Notes under the pieces: generated by a model
Told to the model about the DNA's origin: nothing
The model's input: only the letters and a program-made list of their open reading frames with translations
Database searches by the model: none
Part shown: one piece after another, positions 33,818-41,263 of the stretch
Numbering within the stretch: the stretch's first letter is position 1
How the letters are laid out: each line of letters starts with the position of its first letter
Source: Ligilactobacillus saerimneri DSM 16049
Lineage (GTDB): Bacteria; Bacillota; Bacilli; Lactobacillales; Lactobacillaceae
Direction of reading: 5' to 3'
DNA: 41,476 bases
Assembly: GCF_000423265.1 (NCBI RefSeq)
Contig: NZ_AUHQ01000021.1
Coordinates: forward strand, 1 to 41,476
Translations under genes and position numbers: made by a program

Positions 33818-35675
33818 CCCATAGATCCCCCTCATCATAATCAATGTATGGCAAGGAAATATAGAAGGTCGAACCCTTACCGAGCTTAGATTCAACCCAA
33901 ATCTTCCCGTGTAACATTTCAATAACTTCTTTAGAAATAGCCAATCCCAAACCAGTTCCACCTTGAGCACGGGACCGTGCCTTATCCACCCTGAAGAAAC
34001 GATCAAAGATATGATCAATATCCTTTTGCGGGATCCCCAAGCCTTGATCCGTAATGCTCAAGATCACGTTCGTCCCAGTTTCCTGGATGCGACAAGTAAT
34101 CACCCCACCATCAGGTGAATACTTAATGGCATTATTCATAATATTATCGATTACTTGGATGAAACGATCAGTATCAATTTCGACCCACACGGTGCGCTTA
34201 GTAAACTCACGCTTAATCGTGTAATTTTTGGTCTTCGTCTGCCGCGTATCATTGTTATCCTTTTCGATCATCATATCAAAGCGGTTGAGGATGTACGCAA
34301 ACAGTTCGTTAAGGTTAACTGTTTCTAGATCAAGCTTGGCTGTCCCCGAGTCCATCCGTGACAAGTTAAGCAGGTCGTTAATTAGCCGAATCATGCGGTC
34401 AGCTTCTTCTTGGGTCACTTGGAGAAACTGCGGTGCAATCTCGGGATCCTGCCACGCTCCATCATTGAGGGCTTCCAAGTAACTCTTCATACTGGTCAAT
34501 GGTGTTCGTAATTCATGGGAAACATTGGACACGAACTGCCGCCGCTCACTTTCGATCTTTTCTTGTTCAGTCACATCGTGTAACACACAAACTAAGCCGG
34601 AAATAAAACCTGATTCCCGTTGAATCAATGAAAAATAAGCATTGAGCACTTGTCGGTTACCTTCCTTATCAGAAGTGACGAGCTGAATCTCATCTTCAAT
34701 CGCCAACAGGTCCCGTAAAGTGTACTGATCGCGAATGTCTAGTACATCCAAGATTGACTTTCCCATCATCTCGTCTGCATTAACTGCCATCAAGCGTGCT
34801 GCCATTTCGTTCAAAGTGATAACATTTCCCCGACGGTCAGTCGCAATCACCCCATCTGACATATGAGTTAAAACAGAATACAGCCGCCGTCGTTCAGACT
34901 CGGTTGATTCTTGGGCTTCTTCCACCCGGTCTGATAAGTTGTTAACTGCCATCGCCAATTGTCCCAACTCATCATTACCATAGACGTGAACTGAGCCAGA
35001 ATAATCGCCGCGGGCAATGCGCGTCGTTTGGCGCTTCATTTCGTCGATCGGAGTTGTAATTGCAGCCGAAACTAAAATTGCTAACAAAAGTCCAATTCCC
35101 GTTGCAATGATCGCCGCGGTTGCAAAGATAACTGTAACACTGTTGATCGAATCATAGACACTATTTAGGTTAGCCCGCAAATAGACCGCACCGACAACAG
35201 TGTTGGTATTGCCCTTAGAGCTAAATAAAGGTGTAACTGTAATGTAATAACGTTTATCACTGTTCTTGTTATAAGTGGTTTTAGCAGTTGCACGTCCATT
35301 ATAAATAGTATTAATTACATCTTCGTCAGTTGTCTTTTGTCCAACCATGTTACTATTAACGGCACTATCTCCTCGGATCGTGGCCTTAGCATCCACCACT
35401 TGGATCTCAGAGACATTGGAATTATTGATATCTTCCAAGATGCCCTTAATCTTACGATTTGCAGTCTGCGTATTATTATTTTCCAAACTGTCCACTAATG
35501 AATTTTCAACATAAGTTGACAATTCTACTTGCTGCTTAAAGGAGCGGAGATTGTCATTTTTTAATTGTTGTACAAAATAAGCCCCGACGATTTGAAGTGT
35601 TATGAGTAGTAACAATGCAAATACCAGGGCTATTTTAAAGCGGATAGATTGGAAGAAGCCAAGTTTCTTGTTCAT
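33807..35675 (-). CDS. walK: Cell-wall sensor histidine kinase WalK (YycG/VicK)
   Basis: 622 residues: helix 1 (about 13-33), extracytoplasmic PAS-like domain (34-178), helix 2 (about 180-203), HAMP (204-257), cytoplasmic PAS (about 262-375), HisKA with His387 in FVSNVSHELRTP, and HATPase_c with the N box DNIMNNAIKYSP and DQGLGIP, GGTGLGLAIS. The extracellular PAS is present, as in Bacillus and Lactobacillus but not Streptococcus. It phosphorylates WalR in response to cell-wall state. RBS AGAGGAG; 43 bp after walR. Confidence 0.97.
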   Translation of the reverse strand: MNKKLGFFQSIRFKIALVFALLLLITLQIVGAYFVQQLKNDNLRSFKQQVELSTYVENSLVDSLENNNTQTANRKIKGILEDINNSNVSEIQVVDAKATIRGDSAVNSNMVGQKTTDEDVINTIYNGRATAKTTYNKNSDKRYYITVTPLFSSKGNTNTVVGAVYLRANLNSVYDSINSVTVIFATAAIIATGIGLLLAILVSAAITTPIDEMKRQTTRIARGDYSGSVHVYGNDELGQLAMAVNNLSDRVEEAQESTESERRRLYSVLTHMSDGVIATDRRGNVITLNEMAARLMAVNADEMMGKSILDVLDIRDQYTLRDLLAIEDEIQLVTSDKEGNRQVLNAYFSLIQRESGFISGLVCVLHDVTEQEKIESERRQFVSNVSHELRTPLTSMKSYLEALNDGAWQDPEIAPQFLQVTQEEADRMIRLINDLLNLSRMDSGTAKLDLETVNLNELFAYILNRFDMMIEKDNNDTRQTKTKNYTIKREFTKRTVWVEIDTDRFIQVIDNIMNNAIKYSPDGGVITCRIQETGTNVILSITDQGLGIPQKDIDHIFDRFFRVDKARSRAQGGTGLGLAISKEVIEMLHGKIWVESKLGKGSTFYISLPYIDYDEGDLWDED

Positions 35676-35718
35676 AATGAAGGCTCCTCTTCCTCCCCTA
35701 TTCCTTATTCAAATGTGC

Positions 35719-36429
35719 TTATTCTACTTCTGGGTTCCGCAGATAGTACCCGACCCCACGACGGGTAACTAGCCACGTAGGCCGACTAGGATTGTCTTCG
35801 ATCTTTTCCCGTAAGCGCCGCACTGTTACGTCAACTGTCCGAACATCGCCAAAGTAATCATACCCCCAAACAGTTTGTAACAAGTGTTCCCGTGTCATCA
35901 CTTGACCTAAGTGTTTGGCCAAATAATGCAATAATTCAAATTCACGGTGGGTCAACTCAATTTTTTCTCCATACTTGGAAACCATATAAGCATCAGGATG
36001 AATCGTCAACTCACCCACAGTAATGTCTGTGTCCGACTCCTCTTCCTCTTTTTGCTTCGCTTCAACCGTTGACTGCCGCCGCAAGTTAGCTTTGACCCGA
36101 GCCACCAATTCTCGATTCGAAAATGGTTTTGTCACATAGTCATCTGCCCCAAGCTCCAATCCCAAAACCTTATCAATTTCAGAATCTTTAGCGGTAACCA
36201 TGATAATTGGCATATCATGCGTTTTGCGAACTTGTCGTGCGACTTCTAATCCATCTACTTTTGGCAACATCAAATCTAGCAAGATCAAATCAGGATCGAC
36301 TTCTTCGACCTTCGCTAACGCTTCTTCACCATCAAAGGCGGTGTGAACTTCATACCCTTCTTTAGTTAGGTTGAACTTAACAATATCAGAGATGGGTTTT
36401 TCATCATCAACAACTAAGATTTTTTTCAT
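35719..36429 (-). CDS. walR: Essential response regulator WalR (YycF/VicR), OmpR family
   Basis: 236 residues from ATG 36429 (AAGGGGGGAA upstream). The receiver domain has the acidic pocket DD8-9 and the phospho-acceptor Asp52 in [10 protein letters not shown] winged-helix DNA-binding domain (about 135-232) ends in [30 protein letters not shown]. It controls autolysin and cell-wall genes. First gene of walRKHI, transcribed from the promoter at 36521-36549. A linker with [11 protein letters not shown] separates the domains. Confidence 0.97.
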   Translation of the reverse strand: MKKILVVDDEKPISDIVKFNLTKEGYEVHTAFDGEEALAKVEEVDPDLILLDLMLPKVDGLEVARQVRKTHDMPIIMVTAKDSEIDKVLGLELGADDYVTKPFSNRELVARVKANLRRQSTVEAKQKEEEESDTDITVGELTIHPDAYMVSKYGEKIELTHREFELLHYLAKHLGQVMTREHLLQTVWGYDYFGDVRTVDVTVRRLREKIEDNPSRPTWLVTRRGVGYYLRNPEVE

Positions 36430-36520
36430 CAGAATTCCCCCCTTGTCAAGGTTCTGCATTCTTTATCTTAATGGCGCTCTTCAATGCTCACGATCGATGT
36501 TTTTTACACCATTCTGTAAT

Positions 36521-36549
36521 ATTATAAACCATTATTGTTCTTTTACCAA
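36521..36549 (-). promoter_or_regulatory. walR operon promoter
   Basis: On the minus strand -35 TTGGTA (36544-36549), 17-bp spacer, -10 TATAAT (36521-36526); the 5' leader is about 85 nt. Confidence 0.75.
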
Positions 36550-36619
36550 ATTTCCCCCTACATCAAGCCCAATATCATAGGTTTTTGCCCGCCTTTTAAG
36601 GACCTAAAATGCACTGTTA

Positions 36620-36657
36620 TGGTAGCGCTTGCAGGAAGGGAAGTATCTGCCTATAAT
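36620..36657 (+). promoter_or_regulatory. Promoter with cre-like site for the small RNA at 36664
   Basis: -35 TTGCAG (36629-36634), 17-bp spacer, -10 TATAAT (36652-36657). The 14-mer TGGTAGCGCTTGCA (36620-36633) matches the cre consensus at 11 of 14 positions and overlaps the -35. The core AGCGCTTGCA is identical to that at 3181-3190. Confidence 0.75.
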
Positions 36658-36663
36658 AAAAGA

Positions 36664-36740
36664 TAGGGTCGTCCTTCCACTAGCTTACCGGCATATCTGT
36701 CACTTCTGTCGTTGCATTTTGGGAGTACGACCCTTATTTC
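36664..36740 (+). ncRNA. Candidate small structured RNA (about 77 nt)
   Basis: No ORF follows the strong promoter. The predicted transcript folds on itself: AGGGTCGT (36665-36672) pairs with ACGACCCT (36727-36734), and after a C/U mismatch CTTCC (36674-36678) pairs with GGGAG (36721-36725), enclosing a pyrimidine-rich loop of about 42 nt. TTATTTC follows, a weak terminator tail. I do not recognise a family. It lies between divergent walR and the convergent MFS gene. Confidence 0.55.
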
Positions 36741-36794
36741 GTTCATCTATAAGTATGTTAACAGCACCCAAAAAGTAAGGGGAAAATAAAGACC

Positions 36795-36833
36795 GAGAGG
36801 CTGGGAGAAAACAGTATTTTCTCCCAGCCTCTC
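36795..36833 (-). terminator. Terminator of the MFS gene
   Basis: GAGAGGCTGGGAGAAAA-CAGTA-TTTTCTCCCAGCCTCTC, a 17-bp perfect stem. It is the same family as the terminator at 3925-3949. Confidence 0.88.
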
Positions 36834-36854
36834 CGCTTAGCTATGCTATCTGGT

Positions 36855-38159
36855 CTATTTGAACCGTGGTGAGGTTTCAGGTGCCCAGCCCCAGCAGACA
36901 AGTCCACCAAAGACTAGAGCGCCAACACACACAAGCATAGCCCAATAAACACCCCAACCAGCCGTAATCACCGGCAACAAGAAGGTTCCACTTGCTGCTC
37001 CGAACCGACTAATGGTGATACATAAGCCAACGCCTGAAGCCCGAACCTGATCGTCAAATAACTCTGTCGGATAGGGGTAGTCAAGGACTAAGCCTGCTGA
37101 TAAGATGACTGCAAACAGTCCAAAAAGAATGATCTGTACGGTCGGCTGGCCCCGGCGTAATAGTACCATCGCCAATAAGGCAACTGCTGCCAATAAGAAT
37201 GTCCCTATCAAAAAGCTACGCCGCCTTACTACGCGGAAAACATAACCTCCCACTAGGACCCCTATTAGCAAGCAACCATTGTAAATAAGTCCTGAAATAT
37301 TACTTTCGTTTAAATGTAAATTCATTAATAACAATGGTAAAAAGATACTAATTCCAAAAAAGGCAAACGCCTGCGAGGCATAAAACAATCCCCCAACAAC
37401 CGTCTGGCGCCGATAGCGTGGACTAAATAGCAACCGCCAAGTAACTTGATTTTGCGGTTGCTTCTGCCGCATCTGAAGCGGTAACCCCCACCGCTTACCC
37501 AGGTGTTTTTGAACCACCTTACGCGCTACTTTGGTTTGCCCTTGGTTAGCCAGCCATGCTGGTGATGCCGGTAAAGGGTAAGCCGTGCGATAAATAGCTG
37601 TTACTAAGCCCCAAAAGGCTGCTGATGCTAGGATAAATTGCCAATTGTGCGAACTGGTAGTATGGATTATTATCCCCGCACAATAAGCTAAAATAAATCC
37701 TACTGTCCAATAAATAATCAGTTTACTCTGAAATTTTCCCCCTTTGTTGGCCGGCAACCATTCAACTAAGAGAGCATTTCCGACAGTGTAATCAATCGCA
37801 ATCATCAACCCAATTAAGACCCGTAAGCCTAACAAGACCACTAGATTAGTCGTCAGCACTTGGGCCAAAGAAAATAATGCTAGCAAATACATATTAAGCA
37901 TCAGCATCTTGCGCCGCCCTACTTCATCAGCTAAACGCCCCATAAGTGCACTGCCCGCCAGGCCAAACAAACTCCCAGCTCCCAGCAATCCTTGCCATAA
38001 TCCATTGATATGAATATCGGTTGGAAGTTGCCCCAGTGCCGTTCCCGTAATCCCCAACCCGTAGCCACAGGTGATCTGTCCCAAAATCATGGCAATATAT
38101 AGCCGAATATGTGTTGTTGAAATAGGTGCTTTTTTGTAACTAATTAATGAATTTTCCAT
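36855..38159 (-). CDS. Major facilitator superfamily transporter (sugar-porter/metabolite-symporter type)
   Basis: 434 residues, 12 hydrophobic helices in two halves. The loop 2-3 signature GRLADEVGRRK and the helix 10-11 pattern YPTELFDDQVRASGVGLC, ending with PETSPRF, fit the sugar-porter/SHS branch; the substrate (sugar or organic acid) cannot be told. The only reasonable start, ATG 38159, lacks an adjacent Shine-Dalgarno. AAAAGGAGG (38210-38218) lies farther up, with a stable hairpin between. Divergent from the thioesterase operon. Confidence 0.85.
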   Translation of the reverse strand: MENSLISYKKAPISTTHIRLYIAMILGQITCGYGLGITGTALGQLPTDIHINGLWQGLLGAGSLFGLAGSALMGRLADEVGRRKMLMLNMYLLALFSLAQVLTTNLVVLLGLRVLIGLMIAIDYTVGNALLVEWLPANKGGKFQSKLIIYWTVGFILAYCAGIIIHTTSSHNWQFILASAAFWGLVTAIYRTAYPLPASPAWLANQGQTKVARKVVQKHLGKRWGLPLQMRQKQPQNQVTWRLLFSPRYRRQTVVGGLFYASQAFAFFGISIFLPLLLMNLHLNESNISGLIYNGCLLIGVLVGGYVFRVVRRRSFLIGTFLLAAVALLAMVLLRRGQPTVQIILFGLFAVILSAGLVLDYPYPTELFDDQVRASGVGLCITISRFGAASGTFLLPVITAGWGVYWAMLVCVGALVFGGLVCWGWAPETSPRFK

Positions 38160-38164
38160 AAAAA

Positions 38165-38218
38165 CAGCGGAACAAGAAAGTTTTCCTGTATTACTCCGCT
38201 TGTAATATACCTCCTTTT
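38165..38218 (-). promoter_or_regulatory. Hairpin between Shine-Dalgarno and start codon of the MFS gene
   Basis: On the minus strand AAAAGGAGG (38210-38218) is followed by a hairpin, AGCGGA (38195-38200) with TCCGCT (38166-38171), extendable by ACA/TGT with a bulged A, then T5 and the ATG. Folded, the SD-to-ATG gap is about 10-15 nt. The same hairpin plus T-run also looks like an intrinsic terminator. Confidence 0.5.
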
Positions 38219-38358
38219 GTTCTTACCATTCTTTTTTACTTATGATTAAAAATATTTTTTATTATACATAATAGGTTAACAAAATTATTCTCATTCTGCA
38301 AATTTCCCCTTATGTTACAATAGTAATCACTATATTATGGATAAGGATGATTATTATC

Positions 38359-38478
38359 ATGCGTCGAATGCCAGTGGTTCTCGCAATCGGAATAACTCTA
38401 ATCATTATTAATATTCTGCTTCTCCATCTCTGGCCAGCGTATGCCAATTGGCTCCACCAAATCACTAGTTGGTACTAA
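38359..38478 (+). CDS. Small hydrophobic membrane peptide of unknown function
   Basis: 39 residues: MRRMP, then a single hydrophobic helix (about 6-25, VVLAIGITLIIINILLLHL) and a Trp/Tyr-rich end WLHQITSWY. AAGGATGA lies about 10 nt before ATG 38359, and a likely promoter is TTATGT-N17-TATTAT (about 38311-38339). It ends 19 bp before the thioesterase start, whose ribosome-binding site lies in the gap, so the two should be one operon. No homologue comes to mind. Confidence 0.55.
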   Translation: MRRMPVVLAIGITLIIINILLLHLWPAYANWLHQITSWY

Positions 38479-38497
38479 GCAGTTACGGAGGAAAATT

Positions 38498-38983
38498 ATG
38501 TCTCAGTCTTTTACTTGTCATGACACCCGAATCACATCTAGTTACCGGCTCTTAGCCAGTGATCTCAATGAACACAATACAGTCTATGGCGGTCATTTAT
38601 TAAGTATCTTAGATGGTGTTGCTTCGCTATCTGCCAGTCGTATCGCACCCTCGCAAATGGTTACTGCCGCTGTTGATCATTATGATTTTATCCACCCCTT
38701 TACACTTAATGACATGCTAACTATTACCACTTATGTAAGTGGGGTTGGAACGCGGTCACTTGAGGTCTTCGCTAAACTAACTGGCGAACGGCTAGATACC
38801 CACGAGCATTTTTTGGGTGGAACAGCTTTTTTGACTTTTGTGCTCTTAGATCAAGCAGCTACGCTACCGGCGGTTGTTCCCCAAACTACCGAGGAGCGGG
38901 CCATCTGTGCTGGTTATTTTGACCGTAAACAAAAACAGCAGGCCTACCGAAAAAAACTCCCGTGGTCTGCATTAGAAATATAG
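38498..38983 (+). CDS. Acyl-CoA thioesterase, hotdog fold (YkhA/COG1607-like)
   Basis: 161 residues from ATG 38498 (GGAGGAAAA upstream). The hotdog signature HNTVYGGHLLSILDGVASLSA contains the catalytic Asn/Asp region, and VDHYDFIHPFTLNDMLTITTYV is the second conserved segment. It hydrolyses acyl-CoA thioesters in the cytoplasm; chain-length preference is unknown. In-frame codons upstream belong to the preceding small ORF region and lack a ribosome-binding site. Confidence 0.9.
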   Translation: MSQSFTCHDTRITSSYRLLASDLNEHNTVYGGHLLSILDGVASLSASRIAPSQMVTAAVDHYDFIHPFTLNDMLTITTYVSGVGTRSLEVFAKLTGERLDTHEHFLGGTAFLTFVLLDQAATLPAVVPQTTEERAICAGYFDRKQKQQAYRKKLPWSALEI

Positions 38984-39018
38984 TCTTCCAATTATTTTGT
39001 AACATCAGCGTATAAAAC

Positions 39019-39048
39019 AGGGGCTGGAAAAAACTTTTTCCAGCCCCT
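39019..39048. terminator. Bidirectional terminator between convergent genes
   Basis: AGGGGCTGGAAAAA / TTTTTCCAGCCCCT, near-perfect stem. Member of the CTGGRAAAA terminator family seen four more times in this window. Confidence 0.9.
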
Positions 39049-39058
39049 ATTCATTTGC

Positions 39059-40555
39059 TTATTCTTTTTCAATTTCAATCGTTGGGACTTGTAGTTGCTC
39101 TAATAAACGCTGATCGTGCTCCACCAACAACATTGTCGGCCGCACTGTTTTAATCAAATCTACTAATTGATCTTGATTATAGGTGTCTAAGTAGTTAAAA
39201 GGCTCATCCCAAAAGTAAATATTGGCTGGCTGAGCTAGGCTAAGCGCCAAAGCTACTTTTCTTTGCTGGCCAGCGCTTAATGTTTGAAGTTTTTGTGTAA
39301 GTGCCTCCCGACTGAAACCTAATTTGCGTAAGAGATTAAAAAAAGTGTCCCGGGCTACTCCCTGAGCAGCTGCAAATGTTGTCAAGTCTTGGTCCGGAAG
39401 CCGCGTCAGTTGTTGAAAATAACTATATCGTAGCTGACTAACAAATTGAAGATTGGCAGTGGGGCGCCCAGCAGCTAAGGCTGTAACTATTTGGTGCACC
39501 AACCGGGTCTTACCACTACCGTTCGCACCAACGAGAGCTAGTTGGTGCTCCCGGTTTAACGTAAACGTTACCGGCTTAAACAAGGCATTATTTTCTGCCG
39601 TCATCACCGTTAAATCTCGCGCCTGTAAAACTTGTTCGGCCCGTGGTTCTTGATAATTGAGCGTTAGCGGTACCACTGTCTCAATATTGGCTAGCAGACC
39701 CGATTGGGCTTCAATTTCGTTTGTAATCCGCCGTTGCATGGTTGTGGCCCGTTTCATAATTCGGGCTGCTTTAGCTCCTAAGAACCCCTTATCTAAGTCT
39801 CCGCGCCCATCATACGCTTGCTTCTTTTTCTTTCCTTCTGCTTGAGAGGCCCACTGTCCCTTTTGGCGGGCAGTTTCACGTAACCGTTGAATATTTTGTT
39901 TAATCCGGTCATTTTTTTCTTGATTGAATTGATCACGCCGATCTTTTTGTTGCCGATAGGTTGAATAGTTACCCTGCATTAGGGTAATATTTTGGGCTTC
40001 AATTACCAATACATGATTAACCACTTCATCCAGAAATGCCCGGTCATGGCTAGTAATGATGTACCCCTGCTTTTTTCGTCGCAAATATGCCGCTATTTGA
40101 TGCCGTGTTGCCATATCCAGGTGATTCGTTGGTTCATCCAATAAGATGAAACGTTCAGTGTGGCAAAAGCACGCTGCTAACAAAACTTTTGTTTGTTCTC
40201 CACCACTTAGAGTAGCAAACGGTTGCCAAATAATTTCAGGGTTACAATCCATCAAATTTAATTCTCGTCGCAACTGCCACTCTTCAAAATCTGTCACAGC
40301 TTGTAATGCGTATAGAGTCAATTGCTCTGGATCAGCAATGGTATATGGGAAATACTCTAATAGTAGGTCTGTTTGTACTTGCCCTTGCACTGGTAGGTGT
40401 CCTTGAATAATCTGCAAAAATGTTGTCTTCCCCCGACCGTTGCGTCCTAACAAGCCGAGATGCCACGAAGCGTCCAGCGTCATTGTTACATCAGAAAACA
40501 AATTATCCTGTCCCGGATATGCAAAGGTCATGTTTTTTAGTTTAATATTGGTCAT
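39059..40555 (-). CDS. ABC-F ribosome-protection ATPase, Lsa-type
   Basis: 498 residues from ATG 40555 (AAAGGAGG upstream), the same length as Lsa(A). Two ABC domains without membrane segments: NBD1 Walker A GRNGRGKTT, signature LSGGEQ, Walker B FILLDEPTNHLD; NBD2 Walker A GANGSGKT, signature LSAGQQ, Walker B IYFWDEPFNYLD. They are joined by a charged linker (about 210-275) that reaches the peptidyl-transferase centre. The GRNGRGKTT and WDEPFNYLD variants are shared with Lsa proteins, which confer lincosamide, streptogramin A and pleuromutilin resistance. Activity here is inferred. Expression is probably controlled by the attenuator leader upstream. Confidence 0.88.
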   Translation of the reverse strand: MTNIKLKNMTFAYPGQDNLFSDVTMTLDASWHLGLLGRNGRGKTTFLQIIQGHLPVQGQVQTDLLLEYFPYTIADPEQLTLYALQAVTDFEEWQLRRELNLMDCNPEIIWQPFATLSGGEQTKVLLAACFCHTERFILLDEPTNHLDMATRHQIAAYLRRKKQGYIITSHDRAFLDEVVNHVLVIEAQNITLMQGNYSTYRQQKDRRDQFNQEKNDRIKQNIQRLRETARQKGQWASQAEGKKKKQAYDGRGDLDKGFLGAKAARIMKRATTMQRRITNEIEAQSGLLANIETVVPLTLNYQEPRAEQVLQARDLTVMTAENNALFKPVTFTLNREHQLALVGANGSGKTRLVHQIVTALAAGRPTANLQFVSQLRYSYFQQLTRLPDQDLTTFAAAQGVARDTFFNLLRKLGFSREALTQKLQTLSAGQQRKVALALSLAQPANIYFWDEPFNYLDTYNQDQLVDLIKTVRPTMLLVEHDQRLLEQLQVPTIEIEKE

Positions 40556-40577
40556 TGTATCCTCCTTTTTAGGACAC

Positions 40578-40749
40578 AAAAAAGATCCTCACCGTGTGCA
40601 CGTGTCAGGACCTACTACCGCTATTCTCAATTCGCCAGTAGGAACCGTCCACTAATTCTGTTCACGACAAAGATCTGCTAATGTGTCCAAACATTGCAAT
40701 ATCTTACAGTCGAATGAAAACAGAATTAGTTTAACAATGGACGATTCCT
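40578..40749 (-). promoter_or_regulatory. Attenuator leader of the ABC-F gene
   Basis: On the minus strand a long hairpin, AGGAATCGTCCA (40738-40749) with TGGACGGTTCCT (40640-40651) and CTAATTCTGTT with AACAGAATTAG (40719-40729 / 40652-40662), is followed by a terminator stem GGTCCT...AGGATC with TTTTTT (40578-40612) just before the gene. CCTACT in the hairpin's 3' flank can instead pair with AGTAGG at the base of the terminator, an antiterminator. A ribosome-binding site AGAAGGA overlaps the hairpin's 5' arm, and possible starts (TTG 40737, giving MLN-stop; ATT 40738, giving 28 codons) lie directly after it. Confidence 0.65.
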
Positions 40750-40800
40750 TCTTAGTTTGTTTAAATTCAAATTACCAAAATTATATTCCCAACGCAAGCA

Positions 40801-40929
40801 TTACTTACTTGCTTGCTGATCAACAAAATGCAGGAGCAACTTAATGGCTTCCTCGTAACTGACTTGTCGCTCACGCATCACTTGGTAAATAATGCTTTGT
40901 GTAGATGTTTCATCGGTTAATGCTGCCAT
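40801..40929 (-). CDS. 42-residue protein of unknown function, possibly SOS-controlled
   Basis: Starts at ATG 40929 with a very good ribosome-binding site (GCAGGAGGC). The sequence is amphipathic-helical (IIYQVMRERQVSYEEAIKLL), charged, without membrane segment. I recognise no family. A LexA-like box, GAAC-GTAT-GTTC, lies at 40974-40985, between a possible -35 TTATCC and -10 TAAATG (17-bp spacing). The gene is followed by the ABC-F leader in the same direction, with no terminator seen in between. Confidence 0.6.
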   Translation of the reverse strand: MAALTDETSTQSIIYQVMRERQVSYEEAIKLLLHFVDQQASK

Positions 40930-40973
40930 AATATATTGCCTCCTGCTTTAAAAATATTCAACTTCCCCATTTA

Positions 40974-40985
40974 GAACGTATGTTC
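40974..40985. promoter_or_regulatory. LexA/DinR-like SOS box
   Basis: GAACGTATGTTC fits the core of the Firmicute LexA box CGAACRNRYGTTCG at all 12 inner positions; the outer C/G pair is A/C here. It lies 45 bp upstream of the 42-residue gene. The rest of 40990-41157 is AT-rich and shows no gene. Confidence 0.5.
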
Positions 40986-41202
40986 CTTATGGATAATCCT
41001 TTACTATCATATACTTTATTCTCTTAAAATAAAAGGGCAAAATTAAATCAATTTTTTTATCATTTACTATAATCCCTTATCCAGTGCGTTTTTGTCCGTC
41101 AAACATCAATCAAAAATTGGCAGTGTTTAATCCCTAATATCAAGCCTTTTTATCTTTGGCAGATTGTAAAATTTAAGTTGAACATTTTAGTGGACAGAAA
41201 AA

Positions 41203-41263
41203 CCCATAAAGGTCTTTAATGGTGTCGTTACAACATTCCATTAGAAAGAAGGACCTTTATGGG
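41203..41263 (+). repeat. Inverted repeat masking the transposase start codon
   Basis: CCCATAAAGGTC (41203-41214) is an exact inverted repeat of GACCTTTATGGG (41252-41263), which contains the start codon and part of the ribosome-binding site. Transcripts entering from outside would fold and hide the start, a known way for insertion sequences to avoid activation by neighbouring promoters. Confidence 0.65.

Noticed and set aside
32474-34018. Long form of walH starting at 34018
   Set aside because: The first 67 codons overlap the walK kinase domain; the internal ATG at 33817 has a good SD and gives the family N-terminus.
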